NCBI GenBank assembly: GCA_949743325.1
Contig: CATJTQ010000079.1
Location: forward strand, 1-57,897
Direction: 5' to 3'
DNA: 57,897 nt
DNA from: an uncultured Lachnospiraceae bacterium
Lineage (GTDB): Bacteria; Bacillota; Clostridia; Lachnospirales; Lachnospiraceae
Position 1 is the stretch's first letter. Every line of letters begins with the position of its first letter. A program made the translations under genes and the position numbers. Positions 1 to 9,720 of the stretch are shown in pieces. The notes under the pieces are model-generated. The model was not told the origin of the DNA. It did no database searches and saw only the letters and a list, made by a program, of their open reading frames with translations.

Positions 1-12
1 AGATTATACATG

Positions 13-44
13 AGAGCTGCTTGATTTTCAAGTGGCTCTTTATA
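13..44 (+). terminator. Rho-independent terminator-like hairpin
   Basis: AGAGC-TG-CTTGA pairs with TCAAG-TG-GCTCT around a three-base loop and is followed by a T-rich tail. It probably ends a gene lying left of the window. The tail is interrupted by A, so strength is uncertain. Confidence 0.55.
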
Positions 45-560
45 TTATTTATCAGAAATATATTGAAAGACGGGATTGTGGCTGATACAATCCGATGCTT
101 GCTATTTTTGTAGACACTATTGCAAGACAATTTTTCTGCACATCCTACGTCGTTTCTTTACTTTTCGAGAAAGAAAATAATTGAACCTGTCGGTTGTGAG
201 AAGATCAACATATATAATCCCAACCGTATCGTCTTAAACACATACTTAATTTTTATCCCTATCTAGTTTCATTCTAATATAAAGCTTATTATCATTTGTA
301 TAAATCTTTAATATTTTATATACTCTCTTGACACATTACTTTAAATCAATGGAACTTTTATACTGCATCAAAAACTTTTTATAAAACGTTATAATATCTC
401 AAATATTTTATCTATCCCCTGTATATAACACATAAAATTCAGATTAATGCATATCAGCAGAAGAAATAATTTAATTAATTATAAATATTTATTGATTCTT
501 CTTGATATTTTTCTTTCAGACCGTTACGATTATATACATAAATAATTAATATTATTTATA
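45..560. other. AT-rich intergenic stretch, nothing recognised
   Basis: About 500 bases with no convincing reading frame, tRNA or strong promoter. Short A/T tracts dominate. No mobile-element ends were seen. Confidence 0.5.
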
Positions 561-578
561 CAAAAACTGCTACAAAAA

Positions 579-676
579 ACAAACAGCTAATTTGCTAAGC
601 AGAAAGCTGTCAGACACTCGCAAACTCGCGGCAATCGCTAAAAGATAAAAACAAATAAATCTATTTTGCTGTTTGT
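579..676 (+). ncRNA. Possible structured leader of the Spo0A-like gene
   Basis: ACAAACAGC at 579-587 is perfectly complementary to GCTGTTTGT at 668-676, enclosing an interior with GCTGTCAG, TCGCAAAC and GCAATCGCTA blocks. The ribosome site of the next gene lies about 15 bases further on, so the fold could act on translation. Similar blocks recur after that gene (1316-1417). No known riboswitch class was recognised, so an RNA role is inference. Confidence 0.3.
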
Positions 677-704
677 CTGCGAAAATCAAAGGAGGGGTAG
701 TATT

Positions 705-1250
705 ATGAATTATCAAGAAGAGATACACAAAACTCTAATGAAACTCGGCGTAAAACAATCTTATTCAGGATATAAGTTTGTTGTGTTCGGTATCCTTAAT
801 ACAATCAATGACATTGAATGCTTAAAGTATATTTCTAAGTCACTGTATATGGATATTGCATTAAAGTACAATACTACATGGCAGCGTGTGGAGAGAAACA
901 TAAGAACTGTTGTCAGTGCCATTTGGAAAACTGATGACAAAGAAATGTTAAAGACAATCTGTGGTGATAGGGTTATAAAGAAACCCAACAACAAAGAATT
1001 CTTTATAATATTATCTGATTATATTGTGAAAAATTATAAAGATACAAAGAAACGTAAAGAAAATTCTCTATACTATAATAAAAATACTCCACTCACTATA
1101 GAGAAAATATCAACACAACTGGAAGTTATAACAAAAGTCTTATTAGATATAAACGAGAAATCAAATGAGACAAACAAGCATGGTAATTACATATTAGAGA
1201 GTATTAACAAAATTGAACAGGAAGTTAAAAATCTAAAAGACCAAAAATAA
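705..1250 (+). CDS. Stand-alone Spo0A C-terminal DNA-binding domain protein
   Basis: 181 aa. Residues about 5-110 match the effector domain of the sporulation master regulator Spo0A: the stretch LYMDIALKYNTTWQRVERNI (48-67) corresponds to the Spo0A recognition-helix region (IAKKYNTTASRVERAIR in Spo0A, from memory). There is no receiver domain, so it cannot be phosphorylated as Spo0A is. The tail (about 130-181) is charged and likely coiled coil, which could provide dimerisation. The ATG at 705 is chosen over an upstream TTG at 666 because GGAGGGG sits at the right distance. It has no operon partner. It probably binds 0A-box-like DNA or modulates Spo0A targets; that is inference. Related domain-only proteins occur in Clostridia. 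Confidence 0.8.
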   Translation: MNYQEEIHKTLMKLGVKQSYSGYKFVVFGILNTINDIECLKYISKSLYMDIALKYNTTWQRVERNIRTVVSAIWKTDDKEMLKTICGDRVIKKPNNKEFFIILSDYIVKNYKDTKKRKENSLYYNKNTPLTIEKISTQLEVITKVLLDINEKSNETNKHGNYILESINKIEQEVKNLKDQK

Positions 1251-1315
1251 CTTATAACAATTAACTAAACAATATCTTAATGAAATACCTAATAACAAAT
1301 TCTTTATTATAAAGC

Positions 1316-1417
1316 GGCTGTCGGTAAACGCGATTCGCAAACAATATATTGTTACATTCTCAGATGTTTAAACTATATATCGAGCAATTGCTACCATTTT
1401 CCGGCAGCCATTTTTTT
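1316..1417 (+). terminator. Long hairpin with T-run after the Spo0A-like gene
   Basis: GGCTGTCGG (1316-1324) pairs with CCGGCAGCC (1401-1409) with one G-T wobble and is followed by seven T. The 76-base interior holds a perfect small palindrome (AACAATA/TATTGTT, 1340-1353) and an ACAT/ATGT stem. The T-run makes it a plausible terminator, but the large structured loop is unusual and shares blocks with the sequence at 606-640. Confidence 0.55.
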
Positions 1418-1663
1418 AACTAATCTACAATAATCTAATTACAAATAATTGTTATTAAAACTTTTTAGTAAATATTATATAATATTTTAATTTATTGGAG
1501 ATAATTAAGAAAGACTATAAAAAATAACTGTACAAGCTAGATACTTTACTTCTAGTTCATTAGAAAAAATAAACACTATAGTATATAGTGTATAAAACTT
1601 GCATGTACAAAGCTGTTGTATATTTAATCATCGCGGAAATCAATTTTGAAATGGAGAACTATT
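1418..1663. other. AT-rich intergenic, nothing firm
   Basis: No gene or clear promoter was found. A short repeat-like run (CACTATAGTATATAGTGTAT) near 1573-1592 forms a weak inverted repeat ahead of the HAD gene and might be an operator; this is speculative. Confidence 0.3.
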
Positions 1664-2470
1664 ATGAGAAAATATGCAGTATTTTTTGATGCTGATGGTA
1701 CTATATTTGATATGAGGAAAGGCGTTCCATCAAACACAGCAGATGCTATTAAAAAGTTAGTTGACAACGGACATCATGCCTGGCTCTGTACTGGCAGAAG
1801 CAGAGCTTTTATACCACAGCAATTAAAACAGTTACCCTTTACCGGAATAATCTGTGCTGCCGGATGTACAATTGAAAGAAATGAAAAAATATTATTTAAC
1901 AAAGAAATGTCAAAAGAAATCGCTAAAATTTCTGTGCAAATATTAAGAAAATATAACATAATACCTGTTCTAGAAGGCGCTGACTATCTCTATTATGATA
2001 CAGAAGAATATGACAATTCAGTTGACTCGTTCGCAGAATCCACTACAAATATTCTGGGAGAACACTACTTACCAATTAAAGGAAATGAAAATAATCTACA
2101 AATAAACAAAATCTGTGCGAAAATAAGATATAATTCTAAATTAGACGACGCCTGCAAAGAATTAGAAAGATACTTTGACATTATACATCATGAAAACGGA
2201 GCTCTTGCAGGTACATCAATTGAATTGATTCCCAAAGGTCACAGCAAAGCGTCCGCTATAGAAACTGTATTAAAACTTGAACAGATACCACATGAAAATT
2301 CTGTCTGCTTTGGTGACAGCAATAATGATATACCAATGTTTCAATATGTAGCATATAAAATTGCAATGGGTGACGCCTCTCCAAAAATAATTCAACTTGC
2401 AGATTATGTTACAGAAGATATGTTTCATAATGGTATTTATAATGGTCTAAAGCATCTTAAACTTATATAA
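1664..2470 (+). CDS. Cof-type HAD-IIB phosphatase
   Basis: 268 aa. HAD motif I is FFDADGTIFD near the N-terminus (nucleophile and acid/base Asp), motif II is LCTGRS, and motif IV is GDSNNDIPMF near the C-terminus; the spacing between them leaves room for the large C2b cap typical of the Cof/YbjI group. Such enzymes hydrolyse small phosphorylated metabolites such as sugar phosphates, flavin precursors or pyridoxal phosphate; the substrate cannot be read from sequence. The ATG at 1664 is preferred over TTG at 1646 because TGGAGA lies just upstream of it. It appears monocistronic, in an AT-rich region. Confidence 0.88.
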   Translation: MRKYAVFFDADGTIFDMRKGVPSNTADAIKKLVDNGHHAWLCTGRSRAFIPQQLKQLPFTGIICAAGCTIERNEKILFNKEMSKEIAKISVQILRKYNIIPVLEGADYLYYDTEEYDNSVDSFAESTTNILGEHYLPIKGNENNLQINKICAKIRYNSKLDDACKELERYFDIIHHENGALAGTSIELIPKGHSKASAIETVLKLEQIPHENSVCFGDSNNDIPMFQYVAYKIAMGDASPKIIQLADYVTEDMFHNGIYNGLKHLKLI

Positions 2471-2520
2471 AAATCATCTCACCATAAAAAACAATTGTTC
2501 TTTGGATAATTTGTCAAGAC

Positions 2521-2677
2521 ATAAAAGAAGTGCTGTCCATTAGTCAATAACCCTAAAAAGGCAGGTAACATAAATTTCTCCAAAGCATGGAATTTACATC
2601 AACCGCATTCGTCAAATATCAATAAACACATGGATATTTTTCTTATTGACTGAGGAATATACAGCACTCTCTTTTAT
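2521..2677. repeat. 157-bp element with long terminal inverted arms (MITE-like or structured RNA)
   Basis: ATAAAAGAAGTGCTGT at the left end matches the complement of ACAGCACTCTCTTTTAT at the right end with one indel, and inside this AGTCAATAA (2542-2550) pairs with TTATTGACT (2643-2651). Two more hairpins lie inside: TAAATTTC/GGAATTTA (about 2571-2598) and AAATATC/GATATTT (2614-2639). No ORF and no clear target-site duplication were seen. The inner 2605-2651 sequence is shared with sites near 51238 and 53501. Confidence 0.6.
2605..2660 (+). repeat. Dispersed hairpin repeat, copy A
   Basis: Core GCATTCGTCAAATATC, then a short loop, CATGG and TATTTTTCTTATTG. It agrees closely with copy C (53501-53559) over about 45 bases and more loosely with copy B (51238-51295). 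Here the second stem is formed with sequence upstream of the core instead of locally. Confidence 0.65.
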
Positions 2678-3119
2678 AGTCCAATGCTCTGACTTTACTA
2701 TCAATAAATAAGTATGTATCTTCATATATAGAACAATAGACCATCCCGCAACACTCTTAAATTCTATCCCTATACGCATATCTATATATTTAAAACATAC
2801 TTAAAAATTAATACCAAAGCAAGAGCTAAAGAACGCAAAATATATCAAACTATCTTCTCTCCCCAGAAATAACATAACAAAAAATATCGTTTAAAACAAT
2901 AATACTTGTATAAATAACAAATAGTATGTGCAAACGACATTTTTCATGTTTATTCGAGGTTAATTTTTATATAATATTACTTTTAAACAATATAAAAATC
3001 ATTAATTTATTTTATTTGATTACTTTTGCTTTTTTCATAATTGTAATTACAAAATTGTATTTCTGCAAAAATAAAATTTTTTAGTAAATTAATGCATTTA
3101 TATGAAATAAAATTGATAT
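2678..3119. other. AT-rich convergent intergenic region
   Basis: Very AT-rich stretch between the plus-strand HAD gene and the minus-strand kinase. No reading frame, RNA gene or convincing terminator with a GC stem was found. Confidence 0.4.
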
Positions 3120-4787
3120 TTATAGATTAAAACATCCTCCTCCAACAAACTCTCTTAAAATTGAATTTGTCGGTATATTTTCACTTCCAACTGCAACAAA
3201 ATAGCCTAAAAATTTTAATAGCCGATTAGCCTCTGTAAATTCTGGTGCATTTCTGTCTATACCAAATAAAATTGGCTCAGCATATTGTTTTAGCACTGAT
3301 AGCTCATAAATCAACGCAGAGTTAAACATAACATCTGCATCCTCCTGATAAGGGAAAATATTCTGCTCTTCTCCCCGGCGTACTGAATACCATCTGGCAA
3401 TTGTCTCAGCTGCAGTAGTACCTCGTGTCCTTGAATCTCGTACCATCCTGCGGATAAGCCTTCCATCTGTTGTAGGTATTCTATTATGCTCATCTATATT
3501 AAGCTGAGTCAATGCGCTTATGTATATTTTAAACTGGCTCTCTTTTGGTAATTTATATGATAATTCTTCATTCAGACAATGTATTCCCTCTATAACCAAA
3601 ATATCATTTTTATCAAGCTGCCTATACTTTCCTTTGCCATATTCTCTCTTTCCTGAAATAAAATTGTATGTTGGCAGCTCAACCCGCTCACCCTCAAGAA
3701 GTTTTAGCATATCTCTGTTAAACAACTCAACATCAATAGCTTCAAGACACTCATAATTTTTATTTCCATACTCATCTACCGGCGAATCTTCTCTGTTTAC
3801 AAAGTAATCATCAACAGGAATCGGATGAGGCTTCAGTCCATATGTCATCAGCTGCACAGAGAGTCTGTGTGAAAAAGTAGTTTTGCCTGAAGAAGACGGT
3901 CCCGCTATCATAACCATCTTTTTATTGGAGTCCATAGCTATTTTTTCAGCTATACCTGCTATCTTTTTCTCCTGCAGTGCCTCCTGTACTAATATAAGCT
4001 CAGCAATCCTTCCTTTTGCTATCTTATCATTTAAGGCTCCAACTGAATTAATATCTAAAAGCTGCCCCCATTCAGTAGACACTTTCTGTATATGAAACAA
4101 TTTCGGAAGAGGTTTAAACTCAGGTATAGCTCTAGTATCTGCCTGTTCTGGTATCATAAAAACAAATCCATCTTCATATAATTTCAATTCAAAATCCTTT
4201 ATATAAGAAGTATTAGGAACCATATATCCATAAAAATAATCTTCAAACTTTCCAATACCATATAAATTGATATTAGAACTTCTGCGGTATTTGAACAGTT
4301 TTTCCTTATCTGTCATCCCGTATTCATTAAACAGCTTAATTGCTTCACTCACTTTAACTGAACGTTTATTTATCGGAAGATTCTTATCAGCAATCTCCTT
4401 CATCTTAGCTGTAATTTTCTCAATAAAATCTTTATTGATGGTTAAATTCTCACCTGCTGTACAGTAATATCCCTTACTAATTGAATACAACACTTTAATA
4501 CCGCACACAGCCTCTTTGCCATATACATCAAAAACAGCCCTAAGCATAATAAGAATTAAGCTCCTTTTGTAAATCAACTGACCTGTGGCACTGGCTGTCG
4601 TTACAAGAGAGAGTTCTGCTCCTTCCTCCACATTAGATTCCAGTTCTCTTAATCGGTTCTTATTCTGCACTGCAACAATTATCGCGCCATCATCTCTCTG
4701 ATACTTTTCTATTAACTGTCCATATGTTGTTCCATTCTCACATTCTACAATTTCTCCACCAATAGTAACCTTTATCAGATTTTCCAT
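3120..4787 (-). CDS. TGS-domain uridine kinase-like nucleoside kinase
   Basis: 555 aa. The first 65 or so residues look like a TGS/ubiquitin-like fold, followed by a region like the second N-terminal domain of threonyl-tRNA synthetase (about 70-245). The C-terminal half is a uridine kinase/phosphoribulokinase domain with a P-loop GPSSSGKTT at 296-304 and downstream DDYF and LVIEGIH motifs. Proteins of this architecture are common in Clostridia, annotated as nucleoside kinases; the natural substrate is unsettled and the TGS part may bind nucleotide or RNA. It is the last gene after trmK, with a 24-base gap. Confidence 0.85.
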   Translation of the reverse strand: MENLIKVTIGGEIVECENGTTYGQLIEKYQRDDGAIIVAVQNKNRLRELESNVEEGAELSLVTTASATGQLIYKRSLILIMLRAVFDVYGKEAVCGIKVLYSISKGYYCTAGENLTINKDFIEKITAKMKEIADKNLPINKRSVKVSEAIKLFNEYGMTDKEKLFKYRRSSNINLYGIGKFEDYFYGYMVPNTSYIKDFELKLYEDGFVFMIPEQADTRAIPEFKPLPKLFHIQKVSTEWGQLLDINSVGALNDKIAKGRIAELILVQEALQEKKIAGIAEKIAMDSNKKMVMIAGPSSSGKTTFSHRLSVQLMTYGLKPHPIPVDDYFVNREDSPVDEYGNKNYECLEAIDVELFNRDMLKLLEGERVELPTYNFISGKREYGKGKYRQLDKNDILVIEGIHCLNEELSYKLPKESQFKIYISALTQLNIDEHNRIPTTDGRLIRRMVRDSRTRGTTAAETIARWYSVRRGEEQNIFPYQEDADVMFNSALIYELSVLKQYAEPILFGIDRNAPEFTEANRLLKFLGYFVAVGSENIPTNSILREFVGGGCFNL

Positions 4788-4811
4788 AAATAAACAGCGC
4801 CTCCTTAATCT

Positions 4812-5504
4812 CTACATATAATCTAAAGCTTCAAGAATAACAGACTTATCCTGTTCCAGCTCTCTAATTCTCCCTACATGCAATAATTCCTGCTTTTTAA
4901 GGTTATTTAAAATATATTCTTTTTTTTCTAATTGATACAACAAATACTGCTTTAAGACAGGATGTTTATCTTTTAACAACAATTCCCCAAAACAGTCAAA
5001 CACTTTTCTTGATTCTGTAATTTCAAGAAGCATTGGGACGGCTTTTATCATTGGATAATATTTCCCATCTTCGTAAACTATATTTTCTGCAACTATTTTA
5101 TAATGATTCTCACGTAAATATTTTCTTACTTTCTCAATTTCCGACTGTGGCTGCAGAATACACTGATCCATCTCCTTAATAACCGCATGACCTTTTTCTA
5201 AAATATGTATAACAAGATTACCTCCCATTCCGGCAATAACCAAAAAATCAGCCTCTTTTTTGCCAAGCATACTAACTCCATCTGAGAGTCTGGTATCAAT
5301 CTTATTTTCCATGCCATATTGTAAAACGTGCTCTTTTGCACGCAAAAGCGGACCTTTTCTAATATCCATAGCTATCATTTGTTCTGCAATATTTCTATTA
5401 ATTAACTCTATAGATATATAACCATGATCGCAGCCCACATCAGCTCCACAGTAAGCAGATGAGACAAGGTCTATTACTGCATTTAATCTCTGTGACAGAT
5501 TCAT
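4812..5504 (-). CDS. trmK: tRNA (adenine22-N1)-methyltransferase TrmK
   Basis: 230 aa. SAM-binding motif ADVGCDHGYIS (about 20-30) and the conserved IAGMGGNLV block identify the TrmK/YqfN family, which methylates N1 of A22 in bacterial tRNAs. A charged, probably coiled-coil C-terminal part follows. It lies 8 bases after rpoD, the arrangement usual in Firmicutes where trmK follows dnaG-rpoD. RBS and ATG are clear. Confidence 0.9.
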   Translation of the reverse strand: MNLSQRLNAVIDLVSSAYCGADVGCDHGYISIELINRNIAEQMIAMDIRKGPLLRAKEHVLQYGMENKIDTRLSDGVSMLGKKEADFLVIAGMGGNLVIHILEKGHAVIKEMDQCILQPQSEIEKVRKYLRENHYKIVAENIVYEDGKYYPMIKAVPMLLEITESRKVFDCFGELLLKDKHPVLKQYLLYQLEKKEYILNNLKKQELLHVGRIRELEQDKSVILEALDYM

Positions 5505-5512
5505 ACTGCCTC

Positions 5513-6619
5513 CTAATCAAGATAATCTTTTAGCTTGCGGCTGCGGCTTGGATGTCTTAACTTTCGAAGTGCTTTAGCCTCTATCTGCCTAATTCTCTCC
5601 CTTGTAACTTGAAACTCTTTACCTACTTCTTCTAAAGTTCGTGAACGCCCGTCATCCAAACCAAAACGAAGCTTAAGAACTTTCTGTTCTCTGTCTGTAA
5701 GAGTGTCAAGAACTTCATTAAGCTGCTCTTTAAGCAATGTAAATGCTGCGGCATCTGCCGGTACCGGAACATTATCATCCTGTATAAAATCTCCAAGATG
5801 ACTGTCTTCTTCCTCACCTATAGGAGTCTCTAAAGAGACAGGTTCTTGTGATATTTTTAATATATCCCGCACCCTGTCAACCGGCATATTCATATGTTTT
5901 GCAATTTCCTCAGGCGTAGGTTCGCGTCCTAGTTCCTGAAGCAGCTGGCGAGACACACGAATCAATTTATTAATAGTCTCTACCATATGCACAGGTATAC
6001 GAATCGTCCGCGCCTGGTCAGCAATGGCTCTAGTAATAGCCTGTCTAATCCACCAAGTAGCATAAGTACTAAACTTATAGCCTTTTGTATAATCAAATTT
6101 TTCTACAGCCTTAATAAGACCTAAATTCCCTTCCTGAATAAGGTCCAAAAATAACATTCCCCTGCCAACATATCTCTTAGCAATACTTACAACAAGCCTT
6201 AAGTTAGCCTCAGCAAGCTTCTTTCTTGCCTCCTCGTCGCCTTCAGACATTCTTTTCGCAAGATCAATCTCCTCCTCAGCACTTAGAAGGGGAACTTTGC
6301 CGATTTCTTTTAAATACATCCTTACAGGATCTTCAATACTTATTCCATCAGGAACAGACAGGTCAATATTTTCCATCTCGACCTCGTCTTCCTCACTTAA
6401 CAATATATCGGGCTCATCAACATCTTCATCTGTAATCTTAGTAATGTCAATGTTGTTGTTCTCCAGAACTTCATAGATATGATCCATCTGATCCGGGTCT
6501 AAATCCACTTCTGTAAAGAACTCCATAATTTTCTGGTTTTCAAGCGTGCCCTTCTTTTTCTTGGCAAACTCCACCAGCTCTTTTAATTTCTCCTCAAACT
6601 TTAATACATTCTCATCCAT
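5513..6619 (-). CDS. rpoD: Housekeeping sigma factor RpoD/SigA
   Basis: 368 aa, close to Bacillus SigA in length. The acidic region 1.1 is followed by region 1.2 ([11 protein letters not shown]), region 2 with the -10-reading segment ([18 protein letters not shown]), region 3, and region 4.2 with the -35-reading helix-turn-helix ([20 protein letters not shown]). It directs RNA polymerase to promoters of the TTGACA/TATAAT type seen throughout this window. It sits 39 bases downstream of dnaG in the classic macromolecular-synthesis order. Confidence 0.97.
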   Translation of the reverse strand: MDENVLKFEEKLKELVEFAKKKKGTLENQKIMEFFTEVDLDPDQMDHIYEVLENNNIDITKITDEDVDEPDILLSEEDEVEMENIDLSVPDGISIEDPVRMYLKEIGKVPLLSAEEEIDLAKRMSEGDEEARKKLAEANLRLVVSIAKRYVGRGMLFLDLIQEGNLGLIKAVEKFDYTKGYKFSTYATWWIRQAITRAIADQARTIRIPVHMVETINKLIRVSRQLLQELGREPTPEEIAKHMNMPVDRVRDILKISQEPVSLETPIGEEEDSHLGDFIQDDNVPVPADAAAFTLLKEQLNEVLDTLTDREQKVLKLRFGLDDGRSRTLEEVGKEFQVTRERIRQIEAKALRKLRHPSRSRKLKDYLD

Positions 6620-6658
6620 TTTCGCAACATCCTTCCAAAAGTTGTTTTTAGTTTGTCC

Positions 6659-8434
6659 CTAATCTATGAAAATATGCATCTGTTTTAAACTTTGCAGATT
6701 TTTTCGTTCCTTCACCAGCTCCTGAAGTCCTTTTAAATCTGTAGAATCAAGATGTTCTGAAGCATATTTTATACTGTTTTCCTTTAAACGATATATTGTA
6801 TCGTTAAGCGCTTTTTCTTTTTCATCATTTGTCTCAATCTGTCCCAAGGAAGCATTAAACATTCCTGCAACCTTTCTCTGTTCTTCCTCATCTGTAAAGC
6901 AGCTTATTATAGCTGCAGGATTCAATTTATTATCGTCCAGCTGTTCATACAGCATTTCTGCAACTCTCCTGAAAAAATCTTCTGTAAAATCTTTTGGAGT
7001 AATCAAAGATTTTACTTTATTGTACAGAGAAGGCTGTTCAATCAGCCATGTTAAAAATAATTTTTGGGAAAGAATAATACCACTTTCTTCTTTTTCTTTT
7101 TTCTGGACTGTAGACTTGGGCTGCCTTGGCGCCGGACTTCCTGAAAGAGTAATGCTCACTGATTTTACTAAAGATTTAAGCTGTGCAGGCTCTATTTTAT
7201 ATATTGAAGCCAGCTTTTGAATATAGTTTTCACGCTCCAGTTCTTCTCTAAAATCAAGCAGTTTTATAGCTGCCTCCCTAAAAAATCTCGTCTTACTCTC
7301 TGGATCATCCATTGAATATTGCTTCTGCAGCATTTCTATTTCGAACAGAAAACTATTTTTAGCATCATCTATTCTTTTTTGAAATTCATCTGCGCCGAGA
7401 TTCTTTATAAACTCATCAGGATCCTTATATGGTTCCATTCTTAACACTCTAACTGAAATATCAACACCTCTAAGCATCGGTATTGCCCTAAGAGCAGCAT
7501 TAGTACCAGCGTCATCACTGTCATACACTAAAATTATCTCCCGTGTATATCGCTTTAAAAGGGCAGCATGTCTCTCTGTGAAAGCTGTTCCAAGAGAAGC
7601 AACGGCATTTGTAAATCCTGCCTGATGCATTGATATCACATCCATATAGCCTTCACAAAGAAGCATATATTGTTTTCTTGTAGTACGGGCAAAATTAAGT
7701 CCATATAAATTTCTGCTCTTATCAAAACATATTGTCTCAGGCGAATTTAAATACTTTGGCTCTCCTTCTCCCATTACTCTGCCGCCAAAACCAATAACTT
7801 TACTGTTCACATTCATTATCGGAAATATTACGCGATTCCAAAATTTATCTGAGGCGCCATATTTTTCATTATAACTTATAAGTCCTGATTCTTTTAACAG
7901 CTCGTCCGCATATCCTTTCTGTTTTAGATACCGATACAAATCATCTCTGTATTGTAATGAATAACCAAGACCAAAATGACGGATTGTCTCATCTGTAAGC
8001 TGCCTTTTTTTTAAATATTCAAATCCAACTTTTCCAGAGTCTGATTTTAACATTGAATAAAAATAATTTGCGGCCAATTTATTTATCTCTAAAACAGCTG
8101 ACTTTTTATCCGCTTTTATCCGTTCCTCTTTAGAATATTCTGGATTAGGCAGTTTAATCCCACTTCTGCCAGCCAATTCCTGCAAAGCTTCCAAAAATGT
8201 AAAATGTTCATACTCCATTAGAAATGTTATCACATTTCCTCCGGCATGACACCCAAAACAATAATACATCTGCTTCTGTGGTGACACAGAAAATGAAGGA
8301 GACTTTTCATTATGAAAAGGACAGAGACCAAAATACGAATTGCCTTTTCTTTTTAATTTAACATACCCCGAAATTACATCCACTATATTATTAGATACAC
8401 GAATTTCTTCTATTAATTCTTCTGGATAATGCAT
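6659..8434 (-). CDS. dnaG: DNA primase DnaG
   Basis: 591 aa. The N-terminal CHC2 zinc finger is visible (CPFHNEKSPSF then YYCFGC), followed by the catalytic TOPRIM core with LCEGYMDVI and the metal-binding VYDSDDAG motif, then a C-terminal helicase-binding region. It makes RNA primers for replication and would interact with DnaB. The 150-base space upstream separates it from dgt and probably holds its promoter, although no single -35/-10 pair stands out. Confidence 0.96.
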   Translation of the reverse strand: MHYPEELIEEIRVSNNIVDVISGYVKLKRKGNSYFGLCPFHNEKSPSFSVSPQKQMYYCFGCHAGGNVITFLMEYEHFTFLEALQELAGRSGIKLPNPEYSKEERIKADKKSAVLEINKLAANYFYSMLKSDSGKVGFEYLKKRQLTDETIRHFGLGYSLQYRDDLYRYLKQKGYADELLKESGLISYNEKYGASDKFWNRVIFPIMNVNSKVIGFGGRVMGEGEPKYLNSPETICFDKSRNLYGLNFARTTRKQYMLLCEGYMDVISMHQAGFTNAVASLGTAFTERHAALLKRYTREIILVYDSDDAGTNAALRAIPMLRGVDISVRVLRMEPYKDPDEFIKNLGADEFQKRIDDAKNSFLFEIEMLQKQYSMDDPESKTRFFREAAIKLLDFREELERENYIQKLASIYKIEPAQLKSLVKSVSITLSGSPAPRQPKSTVQKKEKEESGIILSQKLFLTWLIEQPSLYNKVKSLITPKDFTEDFFRRVAEMLYEQLDDNKLNPAAIISCFTDEEEQRKVAGMFNASLGQIETNDEKEKALNDTIYRLKENSIKYASEHLDSTDLKGLQELVKERKNLQSLKQMHIFID

Positions 8435-8584
8435 TTTGCACCATCTCTTTCTATAATTTAACTATAAATAATTTTATCAATGTTAATTATTATACGGCAG
8501 TATACTGTCTCACAGTAAACATTTTCTTTATCTGTATTTTCCAATATTTTTTATAATAATGGTTCTATTTCCTGCCATATTATA

Positions 8585-9592
8585 CTAATATACAAGCCAC
8601 TGTTTCGGCATATAGATATTTTTAAAAACTGTAACTGAATACTGGTCAGACATTCCGGCTATGTAATCACACACTACCCTTGCCTTATCCTCCCCATTAT
8701 CTATTAAATCAATAAACTCTAAAGGCAATTTATCCATATTGTGCATAAAATGCTCATATAATACCATTATAAGATGAATCGCCTTGTCTTCCTCAGATTT
8801 TGCAGTAGGGTTTGTATATACATTTTTAAACATAAATGCCCTTAGTTCTTTCATTGCTCTTAAAACATCAGGCGACATCAATATATCATCTTTATTTTCA
8901 CTATTTCTAATTATATCATGAATCAGCGTATTAATTCTTTCACGAGTAGAAAATCCAAGTATCTCACGATACTCTATTGGTATATCATCTTCTGACAAAA
9001 CTTTTGCTCTTACTGCATCATCAATATCATGGTTTATGTATGCAATTTTATCCGAGAGTCGAACAATCTTACCCTCTAAAGTATTTGGAGTATTGGCTGT
9101 CTGATGGTTTAATATACCATCTCTGACCTCCCACGTTAAATTCAAGCCTCTGCCTTTATTTTCAAGACGTTCCACAATGCGAACGCTCTGTTGATTATGC
9201 TTAAAACCAAGTTCGCATACATTATTAAGCGCATACTCACCTGAATGTCCAAATGGAGTATGCCCCAAATCATGACCTAATGCAATTGCCTCAACAAGCT
9301 CTTCATTAAGCTTTAATGCTTTAGCTATAGTTCTAGCATTTTGAGATACTTCTAGTGTATGTGTAAGTCTTGTCCTGTAGTGGTCACCGACAGGAGAGAG
9401 AAAAACTTGAGTTTTTGACTTTAGTCTTCGAAACGCCTTACAGTGCAGTATTCTGTCCCTATCTCTCTGATATACAGGTCTTATATCGCACTGCTCTTCA
9501 TCCCTATCTCTTCCCTTAGACTTCGAGCTGAAAGCAGCATATGGACTTAAATAATCCAGTTCCCTTTCCTCCTGCATCTGCCGAATTGTCAT
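8585..9592 (-). CDS. dgt: dGTP triphosphohydrolase-like HD protein
   Basis: 335 aa. The HD metal site is clear: HTLEVSQ, then ALGHDLGHTPFGHSGE, and the later Asp in DKIAYINHDIDDA. The length fits the short type 2 deoxyguanosinetriphosphate triphosphohydrolase-like proteins, which split dNTPs to deoxynucleoside and triphosphate and help balance precursor pools. Its position just upstream of dnaG-rpoD is common in Clostridia. Confidence 0.92.
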   Translation of the reverse strand: MTIRQMQEERELDYLSPYAAFSSKSKGRDRDEEQCDIRPVYQRDRDRILHCKAFRRLKSKTQVFLSPVGDHYRTRLTHTLEVSQNARTIAKALKLNEELVEAIALGHDLGHTPFGHSGEYALNNVCELGFKHNQQSVRIVERLENKGRGLNLTWEVRDGILNHQTANTPNTLEGKIVRLSDKIAYINHDIDDAVRAKVLSEDDIPIEYREILGFSTRERINTLIHDIIRNSENKDDILMSPDVLRAMKELRAFMFKNVYTNPTAKSEEDKAIHLIMVLYEHFMHNMDKLPLEFIDLIDNGEDKARVVCDYIAGMSDQYSVTVFKNIYMPKQWLVY

Positions 9593-9720
9593 TAGCCAGC
9601 CTCCTTAAAAAACTCTCTAATATATTAATTCTACAAAGAAATACAAAATCCTTTATTTTTTTTTAGCTTATTATAATTTTAAATAACCTAAATAAATATA
9701 TAGAAAATTCCTCTAATTCA

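Noticed and set aside
579-676. Cyclic-di-GMP or other known riboswitch before the Spo0A-like gene
   Set aside because: The conserved core bases of the classes I know are absent; only pairing arms and repeated blocks support structure.
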